NCBI GenBank assembly: GCA_965222125.1
Contig: CBDCTC010000006.1
Location: forward strand, 1,054,001-1,118,000
Reading direction: 5' to 3'
Length of the DNA: 64,000 bases
From: CAZENU01 sp965222125
GTDB lineage: Bacteria; Chloroflexota; Dehalococcoidia; Lucifugimonadales; CAZENU01
A program made the translations under genes and the position numbers. This document shows, one piece after another, positions 1 through 8,076 of the stretch; the first letter of the stretch is position 1; every line of letters starts with the position of its first letter. The notes beneath the pieces were generated by a model. That model was not told the origin of the DNA and searched no databases. It saw only the letters and a list, made by a program, of their open reading frames with translations.

Positions 1-125
1 CCGTTCTGATTCAGGAAGGCGCACACCGTCATGGCCGCCTCCCGGCGCGTCCCGGTGGTTGTCTTGAACTCCAGCGTCTCGGACTCACCGGAGGCGGCTA
101 GGGATGCGATTTGCTCAATGTTCAT
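1..125 (-). CDS. AlbA_2 (Schlafen-type) domain protein, partial
   Basis: Read on the minus strand from ATG at 125 and running off the left edge, so only about 41 residues are visible. They contain a GESETLEFKTT segment followed by REAAMTVCAFLN, the typical opening of AlbA_2/Schlafen-like putative regulators or ATP-binding proteins, which are common in restriction and defence loci. The start overlaps the end of the AAA-TOPRIM gene by 11 nt, so it is probably the fourth gene of the hsdM-hsdS operon. Function is not established; the family assignment rests on this short N-terminus only. Confidence 0.6.
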   Translation of the reverse strand, partial: MNIEQIASLAASGESETLEFKTTTGTRREAAMTVCAFLNQN

Positions 126-1746
126 CTGCGCGCGCTGCCTGTCCGAAGATGTCACGCCTTAGTTCGTCATAAATTTGGATGCCGGGTCTGACAAGCGGGG
201 CGAGCGTATCACGCATGAAGGCTTTGGCACTGTTCCCGGGGTTGGCAAGCTGCAACACGCTCTTGCATGCATTGTAGATCTTGCCACCTGATGGCTTCAG
301 GTCGTCTGGAGCACCATCGGTTCTTGCAGCTAGGGCATTTTGCTTTGCGGCGAGAAGTTCACCCACATTGCCGTCCCTCTCAACGGATCGTGCGAGCGCC
401 TGTAAGACTTCATCATCAAAGAGATACGACTCCAGATTGCGCCGTGATAACACACGGACTCCGTCCCCCCTCAGTTCACTAGCTTCCTCAGGAGACCGAG
501 CGTCACGGTCGATTAGCCTAACAACTTCGGTACCTTGTACCAATACGCCCAGAGCGTATGCGATACCTCGCTTGTCCTTCGTGACTTCGATGGCGCTTCC
601 ACCAGGGACGAACTGGGTTTCAGGGAATTCGTCCTTGAAAATACTCTCATAGCATTGCGCGTCGTGGGCGTAGTTTCTCCCAACTTCCTTAATCTTAGGC
701 TCGCCTTCACAGATTACTACGCGTTCTGGGGCAACGAGTGCCGCTATATCATCTAAGGCTACATCGTAAGCCCTCTTCCAGAACATGCGATCGGGCATCG
801 CAGGCTCAATTACCTGGGGTTGATCAAAGTCGCGTCCGCTGAAATCCAAGAACACGACGCTGCCCAAGCGGGTGGCCTCAATGTCCCGCGCTCGGCGCAT
901 CATGCCAATGGAGTGGGTTGCCAGCATCAACTGACAGTTCTCAGGTATCAGTTCATAGAGCACTTGCAAAAGTTCCGCTTGGAGGCGTGTGTTCATGTGG
1001 CTTTCAGGCTCGTCAATACAAAAAACAGTGTCGTCATAACTATGTTTTGCAACTACCAAGTCGAGAATTAGGTCAAATACCGCCTTTTCGCCTCCCGACA
1101 GGTTCTTGAATGAAAAGCGTTGGCTTGCTCCCTTGGTGAATCGAAATGTGCCATCAGTCATAGGATTGCCCAAGCTATTGAATACCATGTCCGGGAACAG
1201 TCTACTGAAAGGGGAACGAATTTCTTCAATAACCTGATCACGGAGTGCTTCGACGGTCGTTGAGCCCTCTGCCCTCTCGAATACATCTTCTATTGCATTC
1301 CCAACTAGCCGTTGATAGTTCCTGCTGACCGCGGCGTCGTTTTCGATCATTCGATGAACGCGCACCTCATCAAGAGGATCGCCTGTCCTTTGGAGTTGAT
1401 TTATCTGGAATTCTGGGTCGTTTCTATACGCAGATCTGATGTAAAAATGCTTCCTGCTCTTACGGGAATCGTTCGGAAGGTAATCATGGAACTCTGTCCG
1501 AACTTGGGGATGCCAGTTGGAATGACTAACTTCGTGGGAATATTCCTTTGCGTAGTAGTCGGCATCCCACTTACGGTCGCGCCCGGATGTTGATTCTCTC
1601 CAAACGTGCAGCGCATCAAAGAACGAAGACTTGCCACAACCATTTGGCCCGACCAGCATAATGAGCCGCGCCGTTTCTGGAATGGTCTCCACAATCAAGT
1701 CAGTGAAACGCTTGAAGTCTTTGATGCTCACACGCTTGAGTCTCAT
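115..1746 (-). CDS. AAA ATPase fused to TOPRIM/DUF4435-like domain (OLD/PARIS-like)
   Basis: 543 aa. The N-terminal ABC/SMC-like ATPase has Walker A GPNGCGKS (33-40), signature LSGGEK (216-221), Walker B CIDEPES (243-249) and a switch histidine in ATHS (276-279). The C-terminal half has TOPRIM-like acidic motifs: ICEGE (345-349), LIDRD (411-415) and NLESYL (437-442), the last resembling DUF4435. This order, ATPase then TOPRIM nuclease, is that of OLD proteins and of the fused form of PARIS defence (AriA-AriB). The ATG at 1746 overlaps the hsdS stop as ATGA, so it is translationally coupled to a type I restriction operon. A defence role, perhaps triggered by anti-restriction proteins, is inferred. 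It could instead be an ordinary OLD-family nuclease. Confidence 0.75.
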   Translation of the reverse strand: MRLKRVSIKDFKRFTDLIVETIPETARLIMLVGPNGCGKSSFFDALHVWRESTSGRDRKWDADYYAKEYSHEVSHSNWHPQVRTEFHDYLPNDSRKSRKHFYIRSAYRNDPEFQINQLQRTGDPLDEVRVHRMIENDAAVSRNYQRLVGNAIEDVFERAEGSTTVEALRDQVIEEIRSPFSRLFPDMVFNSLGNPMTDGTFRFTKGASQRFSFKNLSGGEKAVFDLILDLVVAKHSYDDTVFCIDEPESHMNTRLQAELLQVLYELIPENCQLMLATHSIGMMRRARDIEATRLGSVVFLDFSGRDFDQPQVIEPAMPDRMFWKRAYDVALDDIAALVAPERVVICEGEPKIKEVGRNYAHDAQCYESIFKDEFPETQFVPGGSAIEVTKDKRGIAYALGVLVQGTEVVRLIDRDARSPEEASELRGDGVRVLSRRNLESYLFDDEVLQALARSVERDGNVGELLAAKQNALAARTDGAPDDLKPSGGKIYNACKSVLQLANPGNSAKAFMRDTLAPLVRPGIQIYDELRRDIFGQAARADEH

Positions 1747-2987
1747 GCCTGACTCCTTATCGGTCGGGGTGTTGCGGTGGCAGTCGGGAATTTGTTCCTC
1801 AGTATCGAACTATCCAACTCCCCCACCCGAATCTCCCCCGTCATCAGCTTGTGCAGCAGCGCCTTGAACAGCTCCTCCAGCACGGCGTGCTTTCTCCGAT
1901 GCAGGTCTATCTTCCGGTCGATAGCTTGGAGGATATTCCCGATTTGGGTTTGTTCGGGTTTGTCCGGAAACGGGACGGGTAGATCGTTCAGCGTTCTCTT
2001 ATTCACGCTTGCGAATGTTGACCCAGACGCTCTACCCTCAAGAGTGGGTTTAGCATAGAGCAAGGCGAAATATAGGAACCACGGATCACTGAAGCAGTCA
2101 GGCCTTATGGCTGATACGCCCCTTCCGATTACACAGTCGCCTGCCGCGACATTGACGTCTCCAACAGGAGCACGAACGGAAATCAAAATGTCTCCAGTCG
2201 TTGCAAATTTCCGTCCGGAACTGCACCAAACTCTGGGAATCGGGTAAATCAATCCAAAGTCTACTTTGCCCTGAAAGAAGGGTAGCCCGTTGCCAGTTTG
2301 ATTGTAAGCTGAAGACGGTGGCGACTGGCCAAGTGTGATTGTAGCGACACCTTGATCACCAACACGAACGACCTCCCAACTCTCCGGCATCGGCCCAATC
2401 TCCGTCTCCTTCTGCGCTTCGCCCTGCAGGCCGCGGGTGAACAGCGTCCGCATCGCGGCGCGTTTGAGGGCTTGGGTCGTATGAAGGGCTTGATCTTCCT
2501 GCTCGATCTGGTAGACAAGTGAGCGAAGGAATCGTCCAATTGCAATCTGCGTCGACCTATCGAAGAATGGTATATCCAGGTCGTTCAGTGTGTTCCTGTT
2601 GACACTGGCAAAGGTCGATCCTGTGGCCATAGCCTCTAGGGTCGGCTTGGAGTAGAGCAAAGCAAAGTACAGAAACCACGGGTCACTGTCCGGGCCTAGG
2701 CGAACGGCTGCGAGTCCCCTTCCTATCCCACAATGGTCCGTCGCGACATTGACATCACCGACCGGAGCTCGAACGGAAATCAATACATCTCCAGGCTCTG
2801 CGAATTTCCGACCACTCGTGCACCAGACCCGCGGGATTGGATGGAGCCGTTGGAAATCCGCCTTGCCTTGAAAGAACGGGAGGCCATCACCAACCTTATT
2901 GTAGTATGACGACGGGGGCGACTGGCCAAGAATCACCGAGGCTACGCCTGGATCGCCTAGCTTTGCGGATACAACGGACAGCTTCAA
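1743..2987 (-). CDS. hsdS: Type I restriction-modification specificity subunit HsdS
   Basis: 414 aa with the usual HsdS plan: target-recognition domain, helical spacer, second domain, second helical spacer. Both domains carry the same string of motifs: LGQSPPSS, LPFFQGK, PRVWC, SGRKFA, ISVRAPVGDVNVA, DPWFLYFALLY, GSTFASVN and TLNDL. Near-identical domains are unusual because each normally reads a different half-site. The start is TTG at 2987, overlapping the hsdM stop as TTGA; the end overlaps the next ATG. It would form the DNA-reading part of the methylase complex with HsdM. Family assignment is firm; specificity is unknown. Confidence 0.9.
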   Translation of the reverse strand: MKLSVVSAKLGDPGVASVILGQSPPSSYYNKVGDGLPFFQGKADFQRLHPIPRVWCTSGRKFAEPGDVLISVRAPVGDVNVATDHCGIGRGLAAVRLGPDSDPWFLYFALLYSKPTLEAMATGSTFASVNRNTLNDLDIPFFDRSTQIAIGRFLRSLVYQIEQEDQALHTTQALKRAAMRTLFTRGLQGEAQKETEIGPMPESWEVVRVGDQGVATITLGQSPPSSAYNQTGNGLPFFQGKVDFGLIYPIPRVWCSSGRKFATTGDILISVRAPVGDVNVAAGDCVIGRGVSAIRPDCFSDPWFLYFALLYAKPTLEGRASGSTFASVNKRTLNDLPVPFPDKPEQTQIGNILQAIDRKIDLHRRKHAVLEELFKALLHKLMTGEIRVGELDSSILRNKFPTATATPRPIRSQA

Positions 2988-4825
2988 CGGAGTCTCTCCA
3001 AGGCCGAGAAAAGCTGTCTATCCGACTCCTGTATCGCGGCGGAAATTCTCCGAAGTTCAGCAACTAGGTCAGGCACTGAATCAGATTCGCCGGTTGCCCC
3101 CTGCCCCACCCACCGGCTCGGGCTAAGGTTGTAGTCGGCCTCCACCGCCTGCTCCCGAGAGATGACCGCAACCTCGCCCTCTACCGGCTCGCCTTTGAGG
3201 AAGGCCGCCGCCAACGGACGGATGTCCTCCTCCGGGATGAAGTTCTTGGGGCGTCCCTTGCCCACGCGGCGGCTGGCGTTGACGAGCACGATCCTGTCCC
3301 TGCGCGCCTCCGGTTTGCGCTTCGATAGCACAACGATGACTCCGGCGGCGCTGGTGTTGTAGAACAGGTTGTCCGGCAGCAGGATCACCCCGTCTATCAG
3401 GTCCCGCTCCACAAACCACTTGCGGATGTTGCGCTCCCGGTCCTCGTGCTTGGCGCCGGAGCCGCGCGTCACCGCTCCCGTGTCCAGTACTACCGCCGCC
3501 CGTCCGCGCTCGTTCAGGCAGGCCAGGGTGTGCTGGAGCCACGCCCAGTCGCCCTTGCCGGTGGTGACGCCGCCGGCAGTGCGGAAGCGGTCGAACGGGT
3601 CGTTCTCGAAGATGTCCGGGTTGAAGTCCTGGTTCCACATCGGATTGGCGACCACGATGTCATGGGCGCCGATCCGGCCCGCGGCGTTCTTGAGCTTGGG
3701 GTTGATCATGGTGTCGCCGCGCTCTATCTGGACCTCCATGTCGTGGATTATGGCATTCATGTGGGCCACGGCGTAGCTGTCCGCTTGCAGCTCCTGCCCG
3801 TAGAGCTTGAGGGGCACGCGGCTGGTGGGGTCGGTCTCGCGGGCGACGAGCTGAAGCTTGATGAGCAGTCCCGCGGAGCCGCAGGCGTAGTCGTGGCAGT
3901 CCTCGCCGGGCCTTGGACGCATGAGGTGCGCCATCAGGAAGCCGACCTCTGTGGGAGTGAAGAACTCGCCCGCGCTCTGGCCGGAGCCTTCCGCGAACTT
4001 GCGGAGCAGATACTCGTAGGCGCGGCCCAGGAAGTCGGGCTGCACGTCGGCGAGGCCGAGGCGGTATCGAGGATCGGAGAAGGTCTCCACGACGGCGGCG
4101 AGGCGGGCGGGATTGATGTCGCGCTCGCCGTTGCGCTCCGATGCGAAGTCCACCAGGTCGATTACGCCGGAAAGGGTGGGGTTCCACCGCACGACCGCGC
4201 GCACCGCTCTCGTCAGGTGCTCGCCGATGTCGTGCGGGCGCGTGCTGCGCCCCTGGGCGTCAAGGGGCCATTCGTGGGCCTCTCGGCCGCTGACGATGCC
4301 CCAACGGGCTTCCGGCGGCAGGTAGAAGCGCAACAGGTCGTGGTCGCTCTCCGCGATCTCCTGCGCGATTGCGCGGTCCCCGAACTCCTGGGCCAGCCGG
4401 TCAATCTCGTCGTCGAACACATCGGAGAGGCGCTTGAGGAAGAGGAGCGGCAGCAGGTAGTCCTTGAACTTGGCCGCGTCCTTCTCGCCACGGATGGAGC
4501 AGGCGGCGTCCCACAGCATCTGCTCCATGGGCTTGGTGGTGGGAACGGGAGCCGGGCGTCGCCGGGACCGCCGTCGAGTCACGCTGGCCGCTGACTCCGC
4601 CTCGTCGACCTCCGACGCATCGCCATCGACGCCAGCCTCGGCAGCCAGCGCGGCGATGGCTGTCCGGGCCGCCCGCTGCGGCTTCGTGACGCCGCCCTCC
4701 CACCGGTTCACCGTCGCAAACGACACGCCGAGGTGCTCGGCGAGCTGCTCCTGCGTCAGGTCCAGCCTGGCGCGGATGGCTTGCAAGGTTGGGGGAATAG
4801 TCTGTTGGTATGCTATATCTGCCAT
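2984..4825 (-). CDS. hsdM: Type I restriction-modification methyltransferase HsdM with N-terminal XRE-type HTH
   Basis: 613 aa from ATG at 4825; an in-frame TTG at 4843 would add six residues. Residues about 10-60 form an HTH of the XRE type (DLTQEQLAEHLGVSFATVNRWE). A basic linker near 85 leads into HsdM: a helical N-terminal domain with DYLLPLLFLKRLSD, the SAM-binding motif YACGSAG (about 313-319) and catalytic NPMW (394-397) in place of the common NPPF/NPPY. It methylates adenine in the HsdS-defined site. The HTH fusion suggests direct autoregulation of the operon. No hsdR lies in view; it may be beyond the left edge. Confidence 0.9.
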   Translation of the reverse strand: MADIAYQQTIPPTLQAIRARLDLTQEQLAEHLGVSFATVNRWEGGVTKPQRAARTAIAALAAEAGVDGDASEVDEAESAASVTRRRSRRRPAPVPTTKPMEQMLWDAACSIRGEKDAAKFKDYLLPLLFLKRLSDVFDDEIDRLAQEFGDRAIAQEIAESDHDLLRFYLPPEARWGIVSGREAHEWPLDAQGRSTRPHDIGEHLTRAVRAVVRWNPTLSGVIDLVDFASERNGERDINPARLAAVVETFSDPRYRLGLADVQPDFLGRAYEYLLRKFAEGSGQSAGEFFTPTEVGFLMAHLMRPRPGEDCHDYACGSAGLLIKLQLVARETDPTSRVPLKLYGQELQADSYAVAHMNAIIHDMEVQIERGDTMINPKLKNAAGRIGAHDIVVANPMWNQDFNPDIFENDPFDRFRTAGGVTTGKGDWAWLQHTLACLNERGRAAVVLDTGAVTRGSGAKHEDRERNIRKWFVERDLIDGVILLPDNLFYNTSAAGVIVVLSKRKPEARRDRIVLVNASRRVGKGRPKNFIPEEDIRPLAAAFLKGEPVEGEVAVISREQAVEADYNLSPSRWVGQGATGESDSVPDLVAELRRISAAIQESDRQLFSALERLR

Positions 4826-4840
4826 GTATGCAGCATAGCA
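4811..4840. promoter_or_regulatory. Possible operator at the hsdM start
   Basis: TGCTAT at 4811-4816 and ATAGCA at 4835-4840 are exact inverted arms, and an inner imperfect palindrome (TATGCAGCATA) lies at 4827-4837. The structure straddles the hsdM ATG at 4825. As HsdM carries its own HTH, this is a plausible autoregulatory site, but short arms can occur by chance. Confidence 0.25.
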
Positions 4841-5123
4841 CAACTATCAGCCAGCAGCCCGTGGTCCCAGTCTGTGGCACTCTACAAGATCGGCTTTGAG
4901 CGGAGGAGGCTGGCTCTGGACTACAGCGCCAGCCTGAACTTCATCGTGAAAGTTCTTGATTTTATCAAGTCTGGTGGGCCTATTTTGAAGGTAGACAGAA
5001 CCATCTTCGAGATGTGGCTAGGGGCATTGTGAGCCTGCCGAGGCCGGAGCCTAAGTAGCCTGGCGTGACAGGGCGGAGGAACGCAAGAGGATCACGGGCG
5101 CCCCTTGCCCTCTTTCAGCTCTG
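4841..5123. other. Intergenic region, no gene assigned
   Basis: A plus-strand frame from about 4863 to 5032 reads as a short peptide ending in ILKVDRTIFEMWLGAL with no recognisable family or clear start. It may be a gene fragment. The stretch from about 5040 to 5123 shows nothing I can assign. Confidence 0.3.
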
Positions 5124-5757
5124 TCACGCCTCCTCTTGTCCCAGCGTCTCGGCCGTGACCATCCAGTATCCGACGCGGGGCTCGGTGAGGATGTAGGCGG
5201 GGTTGCCGGCGTCGTCGCCCAGCTTGCGGCGGAGCCTCTTCACCAGACCAGCCAGGGTTCGTCGGTCCTTTCCGGCCCCCAGACCCGTTGCAGCAGCTGG
5301 TCGTGGGTCAACACCCGCCCGGCGTGGACCGAAAGCTCGAAGAGCAACTCGTACTCGGTGGGCGTCAGTTGCACCGGATGCCCTGCCACCACCACCCGGT
5401 GTCCGGGGTAGTCGATGGTCAGATCTCCCAGCGAGTAGGGTTCGGACGGCTCGGCCAGATGCGGCCCGGCCCGCCTGCGCAGCGCCGCCCTGATCCTTGC
5501 CGCAAGCTACGTGGGCAAGAAGGGCTTGACCACGTAGTCGACCGCCCCCATATCGAATGCCCTGACGATAACGTCGTCCTGCCCGTACACCGACACGAAG
5601 ATGACCGGCACGTCCGCAATCTTCAAGATGCGGTTCATCAGCTCGATCCCGTCGCTCCCCGGCAGCATCAGGTCGAGCAGCACAAGATGCGGCTTCTCCT
5701 CTTCCATGAGGCGGGGCACGTCCTTGGGGTCGCCGGTCACGAGGAGCTGGTGTGAGG
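5124..5757 (-). pseudogene. OmpR/PhoB-type response regulator remnant
   Basis: The reading frame holds the second half of a receiver domain: PHLVLLDLMLPGSDGIELM with the phospho-acceptor Asp, VPVIFVSVYGQDD, and DYVVKPF with the conserved Lys. An in-frame TAG follows at 5507-5509 where ELVARI would be expected. The same frame continues as AARIRAALRRRAG and then a winged-helix output domain (VQLTPTEYELLFEL, GRVLTHDQLLQRVWG). A frameshift near 5265-5290 separates this from the final part (KRLRRKLGDDAGNP, RVGYWMV), which ends at 5124. The receiver N-terminus is missing and replaced by istB sequence. One nonsense codon, one frameshift and a truncation make this a dead gene. Confidence 0.8.
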
Positions 5758-6028
5758 TCAATAGAGCTGCCTGTCGTTTGTCCCTGAGCCTGTAGCTTTC
5801 GCCTCGGATGTTGAGCACGTGGCTGTGATGCAGGAGGCGGTCAAGGATGGCAGTGGCGCTCACGGTGTCGCCGAGCAACTCTCCCCGCTCTGCGAAGCCC
5901 TGGTTGGACGTGAGGATGATGCTAGCCCTATCGTACCTGGCCGAGATCAGGCTGAAGAAGGCGGTGGCGGCGTCACGATCGTAGGGCCAGATGCCGAACT
6001 CGTCGAGGATGAGCACCTTGGGCGGCAT
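5755..6028 (-). pseudogene. istB (IS21 helper ATPase) C-terminal fragment
   Basis: About 90 residues match the IstB C-terminal half: Walker B-like LILDEFG, then FFSLISARYDRASIILTSNQ, FAERGELLGD, ATAILDRLLHHSHVLNIRGESYRLRDKRQAALL. The Walker A half is absent. The frame runs without a stop into the receiver-domain remnant, giving an apparent chimaera of 173 codons. It is a different IS21 subgroup from the complete element at 11.9-14.3 kb. It most likely reflects deletion between an old IS21 insertion and a regulator gene. Confidence 0.8.
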
Positions 6029-6193
6029 AACTTGACTGTAGACAGAACCTGATCAGTTAGCCGGATGCCTTCGGCGTTCAATCGAGGCAAGGGGCTTTCA
6101 CTTGCCATAAGAATCGTGTAGCGAATGGTCGTCTTACCAGGGCTAACCGTGATGTCCTTGACGAATGTCTTGATGAATGCCCTCCGCATTTGA
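6029..6193 (-). pseudogene. Serine recombinase C-terminal fragment
   Basis: The frame from 6189 reads RRAFIKTFVKDITVSPGKT then TIRYTILMASESP, the beta-rich tail found at the end of large serine recombinases (AFI..FVK.I.V.....T..YT.P.P). Everything upstream has been removed at the boundary with the IS1380 array, and downstream the frame merges into the istB fragment. No catalytic domain remains nearby. Assignment rests on the tail motif only. Confidence 0.55.
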
Positions 6194-8069
6194 CCCAAAT
6201 CCCCCACCTGACATGGTTGGGAGTTGTTTCGTGTGCTTTCAGGGGGTGTCCGGGTGTCGACTTGGGGTGACGCATGACATGATCGGCATCGGACAGGGTC
6301 TCGGGTGCCGTCTTTGAGGGTATCGGCAGCGGTTCGCTGCCAATTGTGGCTGTTGTCAGGCCGAAGAAGGCATGGCCCGGCCTGGCAACTCGGCAGAGTC
6401 GCCTACAAACCGATGCTCCAGGCAGGGTCGCCTATGCCCGATACGGCTCGGCAGCCAGCGCCAATATCCTCTGCCGCGCCCTGAGCAGCAACTCGTATGA
6501 GGGATGGCCACGGGCAAGACGGATGATCAACCTCCTGGCGTGACGCACCACACGGCCCGGTAGGGCGATCAGGGCGAAGCGCACCGCCTTGAGACGCTTG
6601 CCCACCCACTGTCCGCCCAACACCAGCCGCTTCATGGCAGAGTTCAAGTTGAAGGCCAACACTGCTATCGCCCACCATGCTGCGTTGGCTCCGAACAGCC
6701 CCGACGGAAGCCTGCCCCCGGCAAGGTCACTCTTGAGGACGCCGTGGACCTCCTCGCCCTTGCCACATCTCTGCCTCGACCACCAGATCAACTCATCTCC
6801 CGCAATGCTCCGGTTGGTCACCACTCCGAAGACCTTGTACCAGCCTCTGTTGGACAGCTCCATCGCGGGGAACGGAAGCTCCATCTGCCCCTCCATCCCC
6901 GGCAGAGGCTGTTCGATCAACCGCTCCCTGGTAGCTATGAACCGATACTCAGGGCTGTTTTTGGAGTGCCCTATCCAGTTGGGCACGAAGTTCACATCAG
7001 CCCACTGCTGACCCGTGTCCACACGATGCTCCCCAACCTTGCGGTACAGCGTCTGCCAGTCTTGCTCGGCGACCTCGGACACCGCACGGCGGAACTCCGT
7101 CGTCACGTCGACCCCAACCGCGAACTCAATCACCCCGAACCGCTCGTCTCTACCCTCCGCGCAGTACCGCAGCAACTCCCGCTGGTACCCCGCCGTGTCA
7201 GACCTCAGCATCACCTTCTCCACCCCCGCAGGCAGACGGCCCAGCCCTTCAATCAACACTCGCAACTGCTGATGGCCCGCCGGTACATTGCCGTCCCGAA
7301 ACTCAGAATGCACAATCTGGTCGGCCTCTGCCCAGTAGGTGGTCAGCGGCTGGTAGGCCCTGTACTTCTTGTAGCTGGGGAGCGCCTCCTGCTTGTGTGT
7401 CTCCACCAGACAGGCGTCCATGTCCAGAGTGGCCTCTCTCTGAGGCGAACGGCTCTGCACGAAGCCCACCAGGTCGGCGTTCACCTTCCCCAGACCCTCC
7501 ATAGCTCCGTTGGGAGCAGGTATGAATGCTCTGTGAGCTTCCCGCATCGCCTCCTCGCCCGCGTCATGGAACCTCTCCAGATACCGGAATACCGCAGACT
7601 CCGACGGCACGCTCCGAAGACGCTCGACTCGCCATCTCGCCTTCAGCGCCCTGCGCTCCCTACTACCCATCCCCCAGGTCTCGGCATGGCGAAGTACCCT
7701 GCACAAACCTGCGTCCTTCTCCAGAACCTCCAGGTCCATCACCGACTCGCCGCCTGCCAAGTTCAGCAGTATCAGCGACGTGATTATCTGGCTGTCCGTC
7801 CAGCCCTGACCACACTCCCGCAGTCTCACGTGGCGTTCCACCGACGACCTCAAACCCGCTGCTTGCATCAACTCCAGGTACGTCATCAGCCCGGACAGTC
7901 CCGTCATACCTGTCGAGCCCTTCTCCTGCTCGTACTGGAATGCCAGTAAGCCTTGCTTCATAATAGCTGCACCTCGTTGGTGATCGGTTCGTTTGCTCAA
8001 CAACCATCTTAGCCCGCATCGCGTCGGGCTCCAACGAGGTCTTCCTCTTATCTAGGTGGGGAATCTGGG
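6194..8069 (-). mobile_element. IS1380-family element, tandem copy 1
   Basis: The ends are imperfect inverted repeats: CCCAAATCCCCCACCT on the left against CCCAGATTCCCCACCT read inward from the right. The left flank ends ATTTGA, and TGAC overlaps the junction. The single gene is an IS1380-type transposase. This copy differs from the other two at several residues and has one C fewer at its left junction, so it is the most diverged of the array. Confidence 0.85.
6432..7961 (-). CDS. IS1380-family transposase (copy 1)
   Basis: 509 aa from ATG at 7961, chosen because GAGGTG lies 8 nt upstream; an in-frame start at 8003 gives 14 extra residues without a ribosome site. It is a DDE-type transposase with the IS1380 landmarks: TLDMDACLVETHKQ holding the first Asp, then YQPLTTYWAEADQIVHSEFRDGN, VMLRSDTAGYQ holding the second, and FNLNSAMKRL near the C-terminus. 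It is full length with no frameshift. It differs from copies 2 and 3 at, for example, ERLRSVP versus ERRRSVP and EALPSYK versus EALHSYK. Confidence 0.9.
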   Translation of the reverse strand: MKQGLLAFQYEQEKGSTGMTGLSGLMTYLELMQAAGLRSSVERHVRLRECGQGWTDSQIITSLILLNLAGGESVMDLEVLEKDAGLCRVLRHAETWGMGSRERRALKARWRVERLRSVPSESAVFRYLERFHDAGEEAMREAHRAFIPAPNGAMEGLGKVNADLVGFVQSRSPQREATLDMDACLVETHKQEALPSYKKYRAYQPLTTYWAEADQIVHSEFRDGNVPAGHQQLRVLIEGLGRLPAGVEKVMLRSDTAGYQRELLRYCAEGRDERFGVIEFAVGVDVTTEFRRAVSEVAEQDWQTLYRKVGEHRVDTGQQWADVNFVPNWIGHSKNSPEYRFIATRERLIEQPLPGMEGQMELPFPAMELSNRGWYKVFGVVTNRSIAGDELIWWSRQRCGKGEEVHGVLKSDLAGGRLPSGLFGANAAWWAIAVLAFNLNSAMKRLVLGGQWVGKRLKAVRFALIALPGRVVRHARRLIIRLARGHPSYELLLRARQRILALAAEPYRA

Positions 8070-8076
8070 ATTTGAC

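Noticed and set aside
3446..4594. Long plus-strand open frame (382 codons) opposite hsdM
   Set aside because: It is antisense to a clear HsdM gene, and its Ala/Val/His/Arg-rich sequence has no family motifs, as expected from GC-rich DNA.
6744..7949. 401-codon plus-strand frames opposite each IS1380 transposase
   Set aside because: They repeat in all three copies only because the transposase does; the transposase has the real motifs and ribosome site.
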